A stretch of 14,591 nt of DNA from NCBI GenBank assembly GCA_035275625.1, contig DATEMK010000508.1:1-14591 (forward strand), given 5' to 3'. The DNA comes from DATEMK01 sp035275625. Its GTDB lineage: Bacteria; Bacteroidota; Bacteroidia; AKYH767-A; OLB10. The notes beneath the pieces were generated by a model. That model was not told where the DNA came from. It made no database searches and was given only the letters and a program-made list of their open reading frames with translations. This document shows, piece after piece, positions 1 through 8,430 of this stretch. The translations under genes were made by a program, and so were the position numbers. Every line of letters begins with the position of its first letter. Position 1 is the first letter of the stretch.

Positions 1-1838
1 CTGAATTCAGGATTCATGGTGGTTTGCCATAATTGTTCTGCATTCATTTCGCCCAATCCTTTGTATCGCTGGATATTTACATTCGACTCTTTTTCACCGG
101 CTAATTCCTTTACTGCTGCAAGCCGTTGCTCTTCCGTCCAGCAATAGCGTTCCTCTTTTCCTTTTTTAACAAGATAGAGTGGCGGTGTTGCAATGTAAAT
201 CCGCCCTTCTTCAATAAGTTCGCGCATGTGGCGGAAGAAGAAAGTTAAAATCAATGTCGTTATGTGGCTTCCGTCAACATCAGCATCCGTCATGATAATC
301 ACTTTGTGATAACGGAGCTTTTCAATGTTCAATGGTTTGCCTTCCTGCTTATCATCACGGAAAACCCCAAGTGCAGTAAAGATATTTCTTATTTCTTCGT
401 TCTCATAAATTTTATATTCCATGGCTTTCTCCACATTCAGAATTTTTCCTCTCAACGGAAGTATTGCCTGGAATGCCCGGTTGCGTCCCTGTTTGGCTGT
501 TCCGCCTGCCGAATCTCCCTCAACTAAATATATTTCACACATGCTTGGATCCCGTTCAGAGCAATCGGATAATTTACCCGGCAATCCGCCACCTGTCATT
601 GCACCTTTGCGTTGAACCAATTCGCGTGCTTTTTTTGCTGCCTGCCTCGCGGTGGCGGCAAGAATGACTTTATTGACAATCGTTTTTGCTTCCTTCGGAT
701 GTTCTTCCAAATAATTATTCAGCATTTCACTCACTGCCTGGTCAACAGCGCCCATCACTTCATTATTACCCAGCTTTGTTTTGGTTTGTCCTTCAAATTG
801 CGGTTCCTGTACTTTTACAGATATAACAGCCGTTAATCCTTCACGAAAATCATCGCCATCAATATCAATTTTCAATTTGGCAAACATGCCTTGTTTCTCA
901 CCGTAATTTTTTAATGTCCTTGTAAGCGCTCTTCTGAAACCGGAAAGGTGTGTCCCCCCTTCATGCGTGTTGATATTGTTTACATAGCTATGAAGATTTT
1001 CTCCGTATGAAGTATTGTACTGCATGGCTACTTCAACCGGCATCCCTGATTTTTCGGACTCCATGTAAATACATTCAGGTATCAGCTTTTCACGATTCGC
1101 ATCAATGTACGCTACAAATTCTTTTAGTCCATCCTCACTGTAAAACGAATCCTGGTTGACGGGTTTTCCATGCTCATCTAATTCGCGCATGTCGGCAATG
1201 GAGAGGCGGATTCTTTTGTTCAGAAATGCAAGTTCCCTTAACCTTGCGGCAAGAATATCGTAATGATATTCCAATGTAATAAAAATTGTTTCATCAGGTT
1301 TAAATGTTACAATGGTACCGCGTGATGTTGTATCGCCTAATGTTTTTACATTATACATGGGCTTTCCGCGCTCATATTCCTGCATAAAAATTTTTCCTTC
1401 ACGATGCACTTCAGCTTTCAGATGTGCGCTCAATGCATTTACACAGCTTACACCCACACCATGCAAACCACCTGAAACCTTATACGAATCTTTATCAAAT
1501 TTACCTCCTGCATGAAGTACGGTCATGACCACTTCGAGCGCAGATTTTTTCTCTTTTGCGTGCATGTCCGTTGGAATTCCCCGTCCGTCATCTTTCACCA
1601 TGATGGAATTATCAGGAAGAATTTGCACATCAATATTTTTGCAATGTCCTGCCAGGGCTTCATCAATAGAATTATCTACCACCTCGTATACCAGGTGATG
1701 AAGTCCTTTAACTCCGATGTCGCCAATGTACATGGCCGGGCGCTTTCGAACTGCTTCAAGACCCTCTAAAACCTGTATGCTGTCAGCTCCGTATTCTGTT
1801 TGTTTCTCTATCACTTTTTCCTCAATTTCTGCGTTCAT
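1..1838 (-). CDS. gyrB: DNA gyrase subunit B (3' end cut by window edge)
   Basis: GyrB is the ATPase and TOPRIM subunit of DNA gyrase, which introduces negative supercoils together with GyrA in the cytoplasm. The minus-strand reading frame is open from ATG at 1838 to the window edge, giving 612 residues of an expected roughly 650. The GHKL ATPase module is visible: EVVDNSIDEA at about 52-61 (catalytic Glu52, Mg-binding Asn56), DDGRGIP at 83-89, and the ATP lid with GGLHGVG at about 123-129. The TOPRIM domain has EGDSAGG at 440-446, then PLRGKILNVEKA, and DADVDGS at 518-524. The last residues seen are the conserved QRYKGLGEMN region followed by QLWQTTMNPEF, so only the C-terminal end is missing. 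The LRGKILNVEKA wording favours GyrB over ParE. A promoter box lies 36-43 nt upstream of the start, so it is probably transcribed independently of the barrel gene behind it. Confidence 0.97.
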   Translation of the reverse strand, partial: MNAEIEEKVIEKQTEYGADSIQVLEGLEAVRKRPAMYIGDIGVKGLHHLVYEVVDNSIDEALAGHCKNIDVQILPDNSIMVKDDGRGIPTDMHAKEKKSALEVVMTVLHAGGKFDKDSYKVSGGLHGVGVSCVNALSAHLKAEVHREGKIFMQEYERGKPMYNVKTLGDTTSRGTIVTFKPDETIFITLEYHYDILAARLRELAFLNKRIRLSIADMRELDEHGKPVNQDSFYSEDGLKEFVAYIDANREKLIPECIYMESEKSGMPVEVAMQYNTSYGENLHSYVNNINTHEGGTHLSGFRRALTRTLKNYGEKQGMFAKLKIDIDGDDFREGLTAVISVKVQEPQFEGQTKTKLGNNEVMGAVDQAVSEMLNNYLEEHPKEAKTIVNKVILAATARQAAKKARELVQRKGAMTGGGLPGKLSDCSERDPSMCEIYLVEGDSAGGTAKQGRNRAFQAILPLRGKILNVEKAMEYKIYENEEIRNIFTALGVFRDDKQEGKPLNIEKLRYHKVIIMTDADVDGSHITTLILTFFFRHMRELIEEGRIYIATPPLYLVKKGKEERYCWTEEQRLAAVKELAGEKESNVNIQRYKGLGEMNAEQLWQTTMNPEF

Positions 1839-1873
1839 TTTTACTCTGAAAATTTAAAAGTTTTGTGTTTATG

Positions 1874-1908
1874 CAAAGATAAAATTTTAGCGTGTATCAT
1901 GCGTCAAA
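1874..1908 (-). promoter_or_regulatory. Putative gyrB promoter (Bacteroidota type)
   Basis: On the minus strand TATCTTTG (plus-strand 1874-1881) matches the Bacteroidota -7 box TAnnTTTG exactly. A TTTG (plus-strand CAAA at 1905-1908) lies 23 nt upstream of it and could serve as the -33 element, at the long end of the accepted spacing. Transcription would start near 1870, leaving an AT-rich leader of about 30 nt before the gyrB ATG. The rest of the 1839-2029 gap holds nothing else I recognise. Confidence 0.55.
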
Positions 1909-2029
1909 AAATCATAATAAACCAACAAAATTTTGATGGAAAAATTTTTCTTTTAAATTGTTTATTTCACGGATTTTTTGTATTAGAAATGGGAAAGAAA
2001 AGTTCAGTTGGAGAGGATGAATTCGCGTT

Positions 2030-3760
2030 TTAAAACGAATACGTGACACCACCCAAAACATTCAGCCGGTAGGATGGATAATTGTACCATTTGAAATAAC
2101 GGGATGCTGTGAGATTGTTCACATTTAAAAAGACAGACAGAACTTTCGAATATTTGTAATCAACGCCAAGATTAAGGTCAATGTATGATTTGAGTGTTGT
2201 TGTTGTTCCGTCAATCCGCGGAGCTGTACGGCTGCCGGTGTAATATAATTCGGCTTTGGCAAAAATTTTATCAGCAATATTATAATTACCGCCAAGGGTA
2301 AGCAGGATGGATGGTTTGAACCAGGGCTTCATACTATCGGGAAGGTTATAAGAAAAATAATCTGTCTTAAATGTGATGCCTGATTTTTCTCCCTGGATAT
2401 ACTGCACTTCTGCATGAATGTTAAATTGTGAATTGTCATAATAAACGGGATTGAAACTGGTAATGCTCGTATCAAAAAAACTATTGATGTAAAATACATC
2501 GTCCACCAAACGCGAAAAACCTGCATAAGCTGTGACTTGCACCTGGCGATCAGGTTTCGCAATGAGACCGCCTTTAACAGTAAATTTTTCGTTTGTGTTG
2601 ACCAGCTCATTGACGTTGGTTATGGGTGATGGAACAAGGAAATGATTTTCATTATTCAGGCTGCGAAGGCTGTTTTTTCTAAGGTTGCCGCTTATTTCCC
2701 CAAACACTGTGAAATCTTCTTTAATCAATGGATACTTTATTTCAGCTACAGGATAGAAATGATAATGTGTATCATCATAACCATTTTCAATTGCCATATT
2801 CGCCCCTGCTGAAATTTTCATGTTTTCATACGTCAGCTCATATCTTGGATTTAAACGCACAATGGTTCTGTTTGTACTAACGGGTACTGTACCGCCTGTA
2901 AAACATTCAACTCCGGGAGGGCATAAATCATATTTATATTCTGATTTGGAAATATCAATAATTAAATCAGCTTTTGCATAATGACCATTTTCAAAATGCT
3001 TTCCGCCCATTCCTTTGATTTCAAAATCCGTTTCTAACTGTTCGCGGTTATCCGTAAAATTGTAAAAGGCAATTCCTGCTTTGTAATCAATCCGGTCTTT
3101 ATCATTATGAGAGCTTGCAATGGAAAAATCTCCCCAAAAAGTTTTGAAAAGATGTTTTGTTTCAGATTTTGAATGCAAATCAGGCGGATCGAAATATCCA
3201 TAGTAATGAGCCACCTCCCTGTCAAAGCCGACATTTCCATTTAATATGGAACTCTCCATAAATTTATTTCCGAATATTTCAAAATTATTTTCACTGAATC
3301 CGGGAAAACCGTAGCCTTTAATTTTTCCCCTGGAAGACAGATGTTTGAAATGAACACCTGCATTAAATTCTTTTGAACGCATTGCATTGTAAAACACTTC
3401 ACCGTAAGGAGTATTGTAATTTCCATAACCTGCTTTGACAAATCCATTATAAAGCTTTTTGATATTCTCATCTTTTATCTTCACAGGCTTAATCGGGGTG
3501 ATGTTATATTTGGTATCAAGCTTTTTCGGTTCAATATTATATTTCAAATCAGGGCTGTTAAAAACGGCTGTATCTTTCTGGGGCACATCACTTATTTTAA
3601 TGGCATCCGATAACGTGGGCTGATATGCTTTTACAACTGTCACCTGCTCGTCACCGACATCACCTGATTTTGTTTTATCATCCTGCGCTTTTAAAATCAG
3701 AAAACAGGAAAGCCACATAAACAGGAATAAAATAAATTTTTTAATGAATGATTTTTCCAT
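2030..3760 (-). CDS. Outer-membrane beta-barrel protein (TonB-receptor-like, no plug seen)
   Basis: This is a 576-residue envelope protein. Residues 1-25 are a signal peptide (basic start, long hydrophobic core, probable cleavage after Ala25 in KAQDD). A short periplasmic-type N-terminal region follows, with VTVVKAYQPTLSDAIKI at about 41-57, a wording I associate with Bacteroidota barrel proteins often labelled TonB-dependent receptor. From about residue 104 the chain alternates aromatic and polar residues in strand-length runs (for example YNGFVKAGYGNYN and the strands near the end) and finishes in ...GGVTYSF, a terminal Phe typical of barrel proteins inserted by BamA. There is no recognisable TonB plug domain or CarboxypepD-like N-terminal domain, so the ligand and any TonB dependence are unknown. 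Two close cysteines (280 and 286) lie in what may be a surface loop. It lies 64 nt downstream of the TPR gene on the same strand, which suggests one operon and possibly one complex. Confidence 0.85.
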   Translation of the reverse strand: MEKSFIKKFILFLFMWLSCFLILKAQDDKTKSGDVGDEQVTVVKAYQPTLSDAIKISDVPQKDTAVFNSPDLKYNIEPKKLDTKYNITPIKPVKIKDENIKKLYNGFVKAGYGNYNTPYGEVFYNAMRSKEFNAGVHFKHLSSRGKIKGYGFPGFSENNFEIFGNKFMESSILNGNVGFDREVAHYYGYFDPPDLHSKSETKHLFKTFWGDFSIASSHNDKDRIDYKAGIAFYNFTDNREQLETDFEIKGMGGKHFENGHYAKADLIIDISKSEYKYDLCPPGVECFTGGTVPVSTNRTIVRLNPRYELTYENMKISAGANMAIENGYDDTHYHFYPVAEIKYPLIKEDFTVFGEISGNLRKNSLRSLNNENHFLVPSPITNVNELVNTNEKFTVKGGLIAKPDRQVQVTAYAGFSRLVDDVFYINSFFDTSITSFNPVYYDNSQFNIHAEVQYIQGEKSGITFKTDYFSYNLPDSMKPWFKPSILLTLGGNYNIADKIFAKAELYYTGSRTAPRIDGTTTTLKSYIDLNLGVDYKYSKVLSVFLNVNNLTASRYFKWYNYPSYRLNVLGGVTYSF

Positions 3761-3824
3761 TTATAATTTTTTAATCTATAGTGTTTGAAATGGTTTTATT
3801 TTCAAAAATGAAATGTTTATTTCT

Positions 3825-6800
3825 TCAATTCTCATCCAGGCTGTCCTTCTCATCCGGAACCAGCAATGCTTTATCCTGCATTTCTCTCCGGTCAATTTCA
3901 CTTTCAGTTTCAATCATGGCGTCATATTTTTTTTGTGCCATCATAATAAGGTCTTCGGGATCATTCGGATTTTGCTTGTAATTTTCGATGATGCTCTTCA
4001 ATGTATGCTTTGCCTGGAATGTATCTTTCAGTGCCACATAATTATCGGCAAGCAGTATAAAGCCTTTTGCCACCCAAAAATCATATGCAGGGACCTGGTT
4101 AATTACATCAAAACATTTTTTCTTCGAATCTTTAAAATTATTTTGCATAAAAGAAATCAGCGCCATGTTATATTTTGCCTCGGCACCAATCACGCTGTTG
4201 GTGATTTTCGAAATTGCTTTAAATTCATTGCCGGCATTTGCAAGATCAGCATTTTCAAGAAATGATTTTCCGGCAATAAGATGCGCTTCATTACCTTGTT
4301 CTGTGGATGCTTTGTCCTGGCTCAGCACTTTTTGCGAATAAGTAATGGCGGCATCATATTTTTTCAAATAAAAATTACAGCGCATTTGTCCCGCCTGTGA
4401 TGAAATAATATTGTCCTTGAAATCTGCTGATTCTTCCAGCTCCCTGTATTGCTCCAGCGCTTTCTCATAATTTTTATTCCTGTAATTAATGGTCGCTGCG
4501 TTCAGCAAAGCTTTTTCACTGAAAACATTTTTAGGTTTATCGAGAATAACTTCATAAGCCGTTAATGCTTTGTCAAAGTTTTTTGATTTGTACTCACATT
4601 CGGCTTTGTAGAATGTTGCATTCAATACAAAAGCTCCATTGGGAAAACGGGATAAATAATTATCAAAATCTTTTGCTGCGTTTTCTGTTTCCCCTTTAAG
4701 ATAGCGCTGTTCAGCGGCTTCATAGGTAATCGAATCCTGTGCGCCCGAACTGATATTTGCGAAAGAAACATTTTTAGCATAATCAAAATAATCATCCGGT
4801 TTTCCTGAATTCACATAAATGTTTTTTACTGCGGTTAAAGCTTCTGTTGCTTCCGGTGTGGCGGGATAATCTTTAATCACCTGCTTGAATAATTCCATTG
4901 CTTTATCATCTTTTTTATCATTGAAATAAATCAATGCAATATTCAGCCTGGCTTTTTTGACATAATTACTTTGCGGATAAGAAGAAATTATTTTTCTGAA
5001 TTGCTGTTCAGCAGCATCATCCTGGTTGGTTACAATCAAAGCAACGCCCCTTTCAAACACGGCATCGTCTGCATATGATGATTTCGGGTATTTTGAAACC
5101 AATTGCGCCATGGTGGACTCTTTGGCATTCATATTTCCCAGGATGCCCTGCATCATTCCTTTCTGGAAAAGGCAATAATCTGCACCGCTGGCATTGTTTG
5201 CAATGGCATCAGAATAGAAGCTTTGCGCATTGGTGTAATCTTTTTGCATGAAAAATGCGTCACCGATCCGGACAAGCGCATCGTTATAACGCGGTTGGTC
5301 TGTTTCTGGTTTATCTTTAATGTATTTGCGAAACCACGTTTGCGCATCAGCAAAATTTTCTTTTTTGAAATAGCTGTAGCCCATTCCATAATTTGCGGTA
5401 TTGTAATTCGGAAGATTTATGGATTTGGGATTAAAAATAAAAATCCTGTATTCTTTAATTGCATCATCATATTTTTTCTGATCATACAATGCTTCCGCTT
5501 TCCAATACATTGCCAGCGCCTGGATACCGGGATCGGAATTAGTGACAATGGCTTTGTTGAATAAGCCGATTGCTTTTTCCTTATCGCCATCGTTGTAAAA
5601 CTCTATGCCGCGATAATAGGCGACTTTCTGGTAAGCAGTTTTGGCAGAAGCGCTTTTATTAGTGATAGTCTCCAGGGAGGCTAATGCATCTTTATAATTT
5701 TTGGTGGTGAGATAAAGTTGGGCCAGCATTTCATTCGCCTGGTCTGTTTTAGCTGATTTCGGATATGCTTTCAGGTAATCACGGAAAGCATTCACGGCAA
5801 CGGGCTGGTAATTTAATTCATAGGACAGCTTTGCATAATTAAACAGCGCATCTTCCTTAATGTCTTTGTCGAAATCCATTTTTGATGCAAACTGAAAAGA
5901 GCTTCGTGCATTTTCCTTATTATTATTTTTAATGAAACAATGAGCAAGGTGGTAATAGGCATTCTGAGCTAAAGCATCTTTTACATTGATCACCTTTTGA
6001 AAACCTGCAATCGCATTATCATACAACCCCAGCTTGTATTCACAAAATGCAATCTGGTAATAATCTTCGCGGCTGGGTTGTGGAAAATTTTTGCGGTAAT
6101 CTTCAAAATATTTCAGTGCGGCAGTATATTCACCTTTACGGTAATAAGATTCTGCAATTAATCTTTTAATATCCGTTGCATTTTGCAATTTCGGATTTTC
6201 CAAAAGCGGCACAGCATACTTTATCAATTCATCATATTTTCCCTGCTCGTAATAAATCTGGACAATATAATAAGGCACCATCGCACCAAATGTTTCCGAA
6301 TCTTTCAGCTTTTCAAAATTCTCCAATGCTGTCGCATAATTATTATTTGCGTAGGCTGTATGTGCATAATAATAAAGCGCAGCCGTTTTATATTTTGATT
6401 CGGTGTTAAGGATGGAATGAAAGCTGCTGTTCGCTTTGGTCATATCGCCCTTTATGTAATAACTGTACCCTAACTTGAAATAATATTCAGCAATCTCATC
6501 ATTTTTCAGAGTAGAAATGTCCGCTTTTTCAAACCATTCAATTGCGTTTTTATATTTCTTCTGCTTGTAATAAATCCTGCCCATCTGGAAATAAGCATAT
6601 TTCGCATAAATGTTTTCCGGGTGCTGATCAATAAAGGCTGACAATTTTTTTTCTGCATCAGGATGAAAAAGCTCCACTGCGCAAATAGCAGAAAAGTATT
6701 CAGCATTTGTTCTGTTCAAAGAAGATTGCCGGGGCTCTTTATAATAGTCCTTAAATTCTTCATCTGCTGCACTGTATTTTTCCTTGTTAAACAATTCAAC

Positions 6801-6926
6801 TCCCATCTTGTAATGCCAGTCAGGATCAGTATAAGCCGCTGTTTGCTGCGAGTAAGAAAACTCACCGGCAAGCAGGAAATATATTATTGCAGATAAAAAA
6901 TATTTTAAACAGGTTTTTTTATTCAT
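3825..6926 (-). CDS. Large secreted tetratricopeptide-repeat protein
   Basis: This protein has about 1033 residues and is built almost entirely of TPR-type helical hairpins. Repeated patterns such as A-x-Y-x-L-G/A-x-x-Y-F/Y-x-x-x-x-Y-x-x-A run from just after the signal peptide nearly to the C-terminus. Several adjacent units resemble the YbgF/BamD type (YPxSxYxxxA, for example SKYPKSSYADDAVFERG and SYPQSNYVKKARLNIA). I chose ATG at 6926 because it gives a normal signal peptide (MNKKT, hydrophobic core, cleavage near SYS/QQ). The longer frame from ATG at 6959 adds 11 charged residues before it. No lipobox cysteine is present, so the product should be periplasmic and soluble or bound to a partner. 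The C-terminus is acidic. It is the first gene of a probable unit with the barrel gene 64 nt downstream. TPR solenoids act as scaffolds, so a role in holding or assembling the barrel partner is an inference. No enzymatic domain is seen. Confidence 0.9.
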   Translation of the reverse strand: MNKKTCLKYFLSAIIYFLLAGEFSYSQQTAAYTDPDWHYKMGVELFNKEKYSAADEEFKDYYKEPRQSSLNRTNAEYFSAICAVELFHPDAEKKLSAFIDQHPENIYAKYAYFQMGRIYYKQKKYKNAIEWFEKADISTLKNDEIAEYYFKLGYSYYIKGDMTKANSSFHSILNTESKYKTAALYYYAHTAYANNNYATALENFEKLKDSETFGAMVPYYIVQIYYEQGKYDELIKYAVPLLENPKLQNATDIKRLIAESYYRKGEYTAALKYFEDYRKNFPQPSREDYYQIAFCEYKLGLYDNAIAGFQKVINVKDALAQNAYYHLAHCFIKNNNKENARSSFQFASKMDFDKDIKEDALFNYAKLSYELNYQPVAVNAFRDYLKAYPKSAKTDQANEMLAQLYLTTKNYKDALASLETITNKSASAKTAYQKVAYYRGIEFYNDGDKEKAIGLFNKAIVTNSDPGIQALAMYWKAEALYDQKKYDDAIKEYRIFIFNPKSINLPNYNTANYGMGYSYFKKENFADAQTWFRKYIKDKPETDQPRYNDALVRIGDAFFMQKDYTNAQSFYSDAIANNASGADYCLFQKGMMQGILGNMNAKESTMAQLVSKYPKSSYADDAVFERGVALIVTNQDDAAEQQFRKIISSYPQSNYVKKARLNIALIYFNDKKDDKAMELFKQVIKDYPATPEATEALTAVKNIYVNSGKPDDYFDYAKNVSFANISSGAQDSITYEAAEQRYLKGETENAAKDFDNYLSRFPNGAFVLNATFYKAECEYKSKNFDKALTAYEVILDKPKNVFSEKALLNAATINYRNKNYEKALEQYRELEESADFKDNIISSQAGQMRCNFYLKKYDAAITYSQKVLSQDKASTEQGNEAHLIAGKSFLENADLANAGNEFKAISKITNSVIGAEAKYNMALISFMQNNFKDSKKKCFDVINQVPAYDFWVAKGFILLADNYVALKDTFQAKHTLKSIIENYKQNPNDPEDLIMMAQKKYDAMIETESEIDRREMQDKALLVPDEKDSLDEN

Positions 6927-6959
6927 TGCATTTTCGATTGTTCTGTTTTTTCGATCCAT

Positions 6960-7187
6960 CCAACATTCATTTCCCCCGCAAGTGCGAAATTAATTTTTAT
7001 GAACGGTTAAAGTTTTCCATTTATTACTCTTATGAAATATTTTATGAACACGCTGTTGCGCAAAACTTTGCAATCAGACGTATGAATTTTGAGTGAATTG
7101 ATTTTTTAGAAATAAATTTTTCAAAAAGGCGTTAAACCTTTTTCTTCTGCGATTATCAAAATCACAAATTCAGAAAAAATAAAAACT
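6960..7187. promoter_or_regulatory. Divergent intergenic region between TPR operon and lipoprotein gene
   Basis: This gap of about 228 nt must hold promoters for both divergent genes, but I find no perfect TAnnTTTG box in either direction. The nearest is TAATTTCG on the minus strand at 6985-6992, one mismatch from consensus, without a clear -33 partner. At 7056-7072 there is a compact dyad: TTGCGCAA overlapping GCAAA-AC-TTTGC. It could be an operator, but the evidence is only symmetry. Confidence 0.3.
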
Positions 7188-8078
7188 ATGAAAGTAAAAA
7201 ACTTAATTCCCGGTACGCTGTTATCAATGGCAATAGCAGCATTGATCTTCACAGGATGTAAAAAGGACAAGGATGAAAATTACTCCACTGACACGGCAAC
7301 TATGTATGACCAGTCGGTTGCTGATATGGCTTATGACGATGCAGGCAACGTGGCGGATGAAGGAGTGAATGCCAGAACTTCTTCCACTCCTGTACCCGAA
7401 GAAGACCTGGTTCAAACATCATGCGCCACCATTACCATTGATACTATTTCAAACCCGCACACAGCAACCATTATTTTCAGCGGAACGGCACAATCCCCGT
7501 GTCTCGGAAAAGATGGAAATTACAGGAGCGGAGAAATTGATGTTACCTGGACAGGACATTATCGTGATCCCGGTTCCACACACACCATTACTTTCAACAA
7601 TTATTATCTGAACTTTAATAAAATTGAAGGAACAAAAACGGTAACAAATAATGGAGTTAACTCAAGCGGCAATCTTACTTTTTCTGTTACCGTAAATGGG
7701 ACCATCACCATTGATCCGCAGTACAGCTACAATGGAACAGGCGGAACAATAACATACACATCAAACAGGACCAGAGAATGGATTGCAGGCGAATCAACAT
7801 GGCAATGGAAAGATGATGTTTATCTTATCAGCGGAAGCGCAAGCGGAACTACAACAAGCGGAGCTTCGTTCAGCATGGGTACTGATGCAAACAATCCTCT
7901 TAAAAAAGAAATCGGCTTTCCTCATTTTACAAGCGGTATTCTCAATGTGACCATTTCAAACAAACCGGACAGGAGCATTGATTACAGTTATATTAATGGT
8001 TTAAGAGATGATCTTGCACGAGCAACAATCAACGGACAAACTTTTACAATACATCTCGGAAGAAGAAGGCATTTATAA
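7188..8078 (+). CDS. Surface or periplasmic lipoprotein of unknown function
   Basis: This 296-residue protein has a type II signal peptide: hydrophobic core LLSMAIAALIF and lipobox F-T-G-C, with lipidated Cys24. KKDKDE follows, a charged stretch just after the lipid anchor. Residues 30-75 are acidic and probably disordered. From Cys79 (SCATITIDTISNP) to the end the chain is rich in Thr, Asn and Gly with short beta-strand patterns, including ITFNNYYLNFNKIEGTKTVTNNG at about 133-155, TSNRTREWIAG at 191-201, and DDVYLISGSASGT at 209-221. I recall similar wording in uncharacterised Bacteroidota lipoproteins, but no function is known to me. Cys79 and Cys105 could form a disulfide. The C-terminus is unusually basic (GRRRHL). 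The gene is monocistronic, with a strong terminator 39 nt after the stop. Confidence 0.85.
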   Translation: MKVKNLIPGTLLSMAIAALIFTGCKKDKDENYSTDTATMYDQSVADMAYDDAGNVADEGVNARTSSTPVPEEDLVQTSCATITIDTISNPHTATIIFSGTAQSPCLGKDGNYRSGEIDVTWTGHYRDPGSTHTITFNNYYLNFNKIEGTKTVTNNGVNSSGNLTFSVTVNGTITIDPQYSYNGTGGTITYTSNRTREWIAGESTWQWKDDVYLISGSASGTTTSGASFSMGTDANNPLKKEIGFPHFTSGILNVTISNKPDRSIDYSYINGLRDDLARATINGQTFTIHLGRRRHL

Positions 8079-8116
8079 TAAGATAAGGTTAGATTAGTTT
8101 TTTCAGGCAGGTTAAT

Positions 8117-8150
8117 AAGCCCCCGGATTTTTTTCGGGGGTTTGTTTTTT
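8117..8150 (+). terminator. Rho-independent terminator of the 7188-8078 lipoprotein gene
   Basis: The stem pairs AAGCCCCCG (8117-8125) with CGGGGGTTT (8135-8143), with one G-T pair, around a 9-nt AT-rich loop, followed by a T-rich tail to 8151. It lies about 40 nt after the lipoprotein stop codon on the same strand. The T-tail ends in TTTG, which may also serve as the -33 element of the next gene's promoter. Confidence 0.9.
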
Positions 8151-8184
8151 TGCCTGGAACCAATGACTCATTTCACTAAGTTTG
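8149..8184 (+). promoter_or_regulatory. Putative promoter of the 67-residue gene and ftsE
   Basis: TAAGTTTG at 8177-8184 is an exact TAnnTTTG -7 box. TTTG at 8149-8152 lies 24 nt before it, slightly longer than the usual spacing. The predicted transcript start, about 4-6 nt after the box, falls only about 4-6 nt before the ATG at 8194, so the mRNA would have almost no leader. Confidence 0.5.
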
Positions 8185-8193
8185 CACCCTGAA

Positions 8194-8397
8194 ATGTACA
8201 TCCTCAAAATAAAAGGCAAAGCAAAAATTCCTGATTATGTGCAATTGCGTGATAATAATTTTACGTTGCTTGCTTACTTTCGCGTGGATCGTCCTTCAAA
8301 AGCGCTCGCCAAATGCGGCCTGACAAATAAAGAGGATTACATTGTTAAAATGATTGAAAATATTCCATTCGGGAAAGTGCAGAAGCTAGAGATATAA
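8194..8397 (+). CDS. Small conserved-looking hypothetical protein next to ftsE
   Basis: This is a 67-residue protein with no signal peptide or membrane segment, beginning MYILKIKGKAKIPDYVQLRD. The pattern of alternating hydrophobic residues (YILKI, FTLLAYFRV) suggests a small alpha/beta fold, followed by a helix (KEDYIVKMIENI) and an IPFGKVQKLEI end. A frame extension to TTG at 8182 exists, but it lies inside the promoter box, so ATG 8194 is preferred. I do not recognise a named family. It sits 55 nt upstream of ftsE on the same strand and the two are probably cotranscribed, since no terminator lies between them. The codon pattern and clean frame argue that it is real. A link to FtsE function is only inferred from position. 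Confidence 0.7.
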   Translation: MYILKIKGKAKIPDYVQLRDNNFTLLAYFRVDRPSKALAKCGLTNKEDYIVKMIENIPFGKVQKLEI

Positions 8398-8403
8398 TAC
8401 ATC

Positions 8404-8430
8404 AACGAATTAACGAATCCTTAAACGAAT
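8404..8430 (+). repeat. Three AACGAAT units upstream of ftsE
   Basis: AACGAAT occurs at 8404-8410, 8412-8418 and 8424-8430, in the gap between the small gene and ftsE. It runs directly into the TTTAAAC repeat block. This looks like a simple-sequence intergenic repeat; no function is evident. Confidence 0.6.

Noticed and set aside
1851..1862. AATTTAAAAGTT shared between the gyrB leader and the glycosyltransferase upstream region (11440-11451)
   Set aside because: A purely A/T-rich 12-mer with different offsets to the start codons; expected by chance in such DNA.
1800..2033. 77-codon plus-strand frame over the gyrB/barrel gap
   Set aside because: It covers the gyrB promoter and start region and overlaps both neighbours' ends; no promoter or recognisable protein.
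2026..2037. Palindrome CGTTTTAAAACG at the barrel gene stop
   Set aside because: A short AT-rich palindrome without a T-tail in the needed direction; too weak to call a terminator.
3813..4265. 150-codon plus-strand open frame
   Set aside because: It is antisense to the 3' end of the TPR gene; the Cys/Phe/Ile-rich translation is typical of a shadow frame in AT-rich DNA.
5103..5564. 153-codon open frame on the plus strand
   Set aside because: It lies wholly antisense to the TPR gene, whose repeat pattern and signal peptide are clear; the translation shows no domain.
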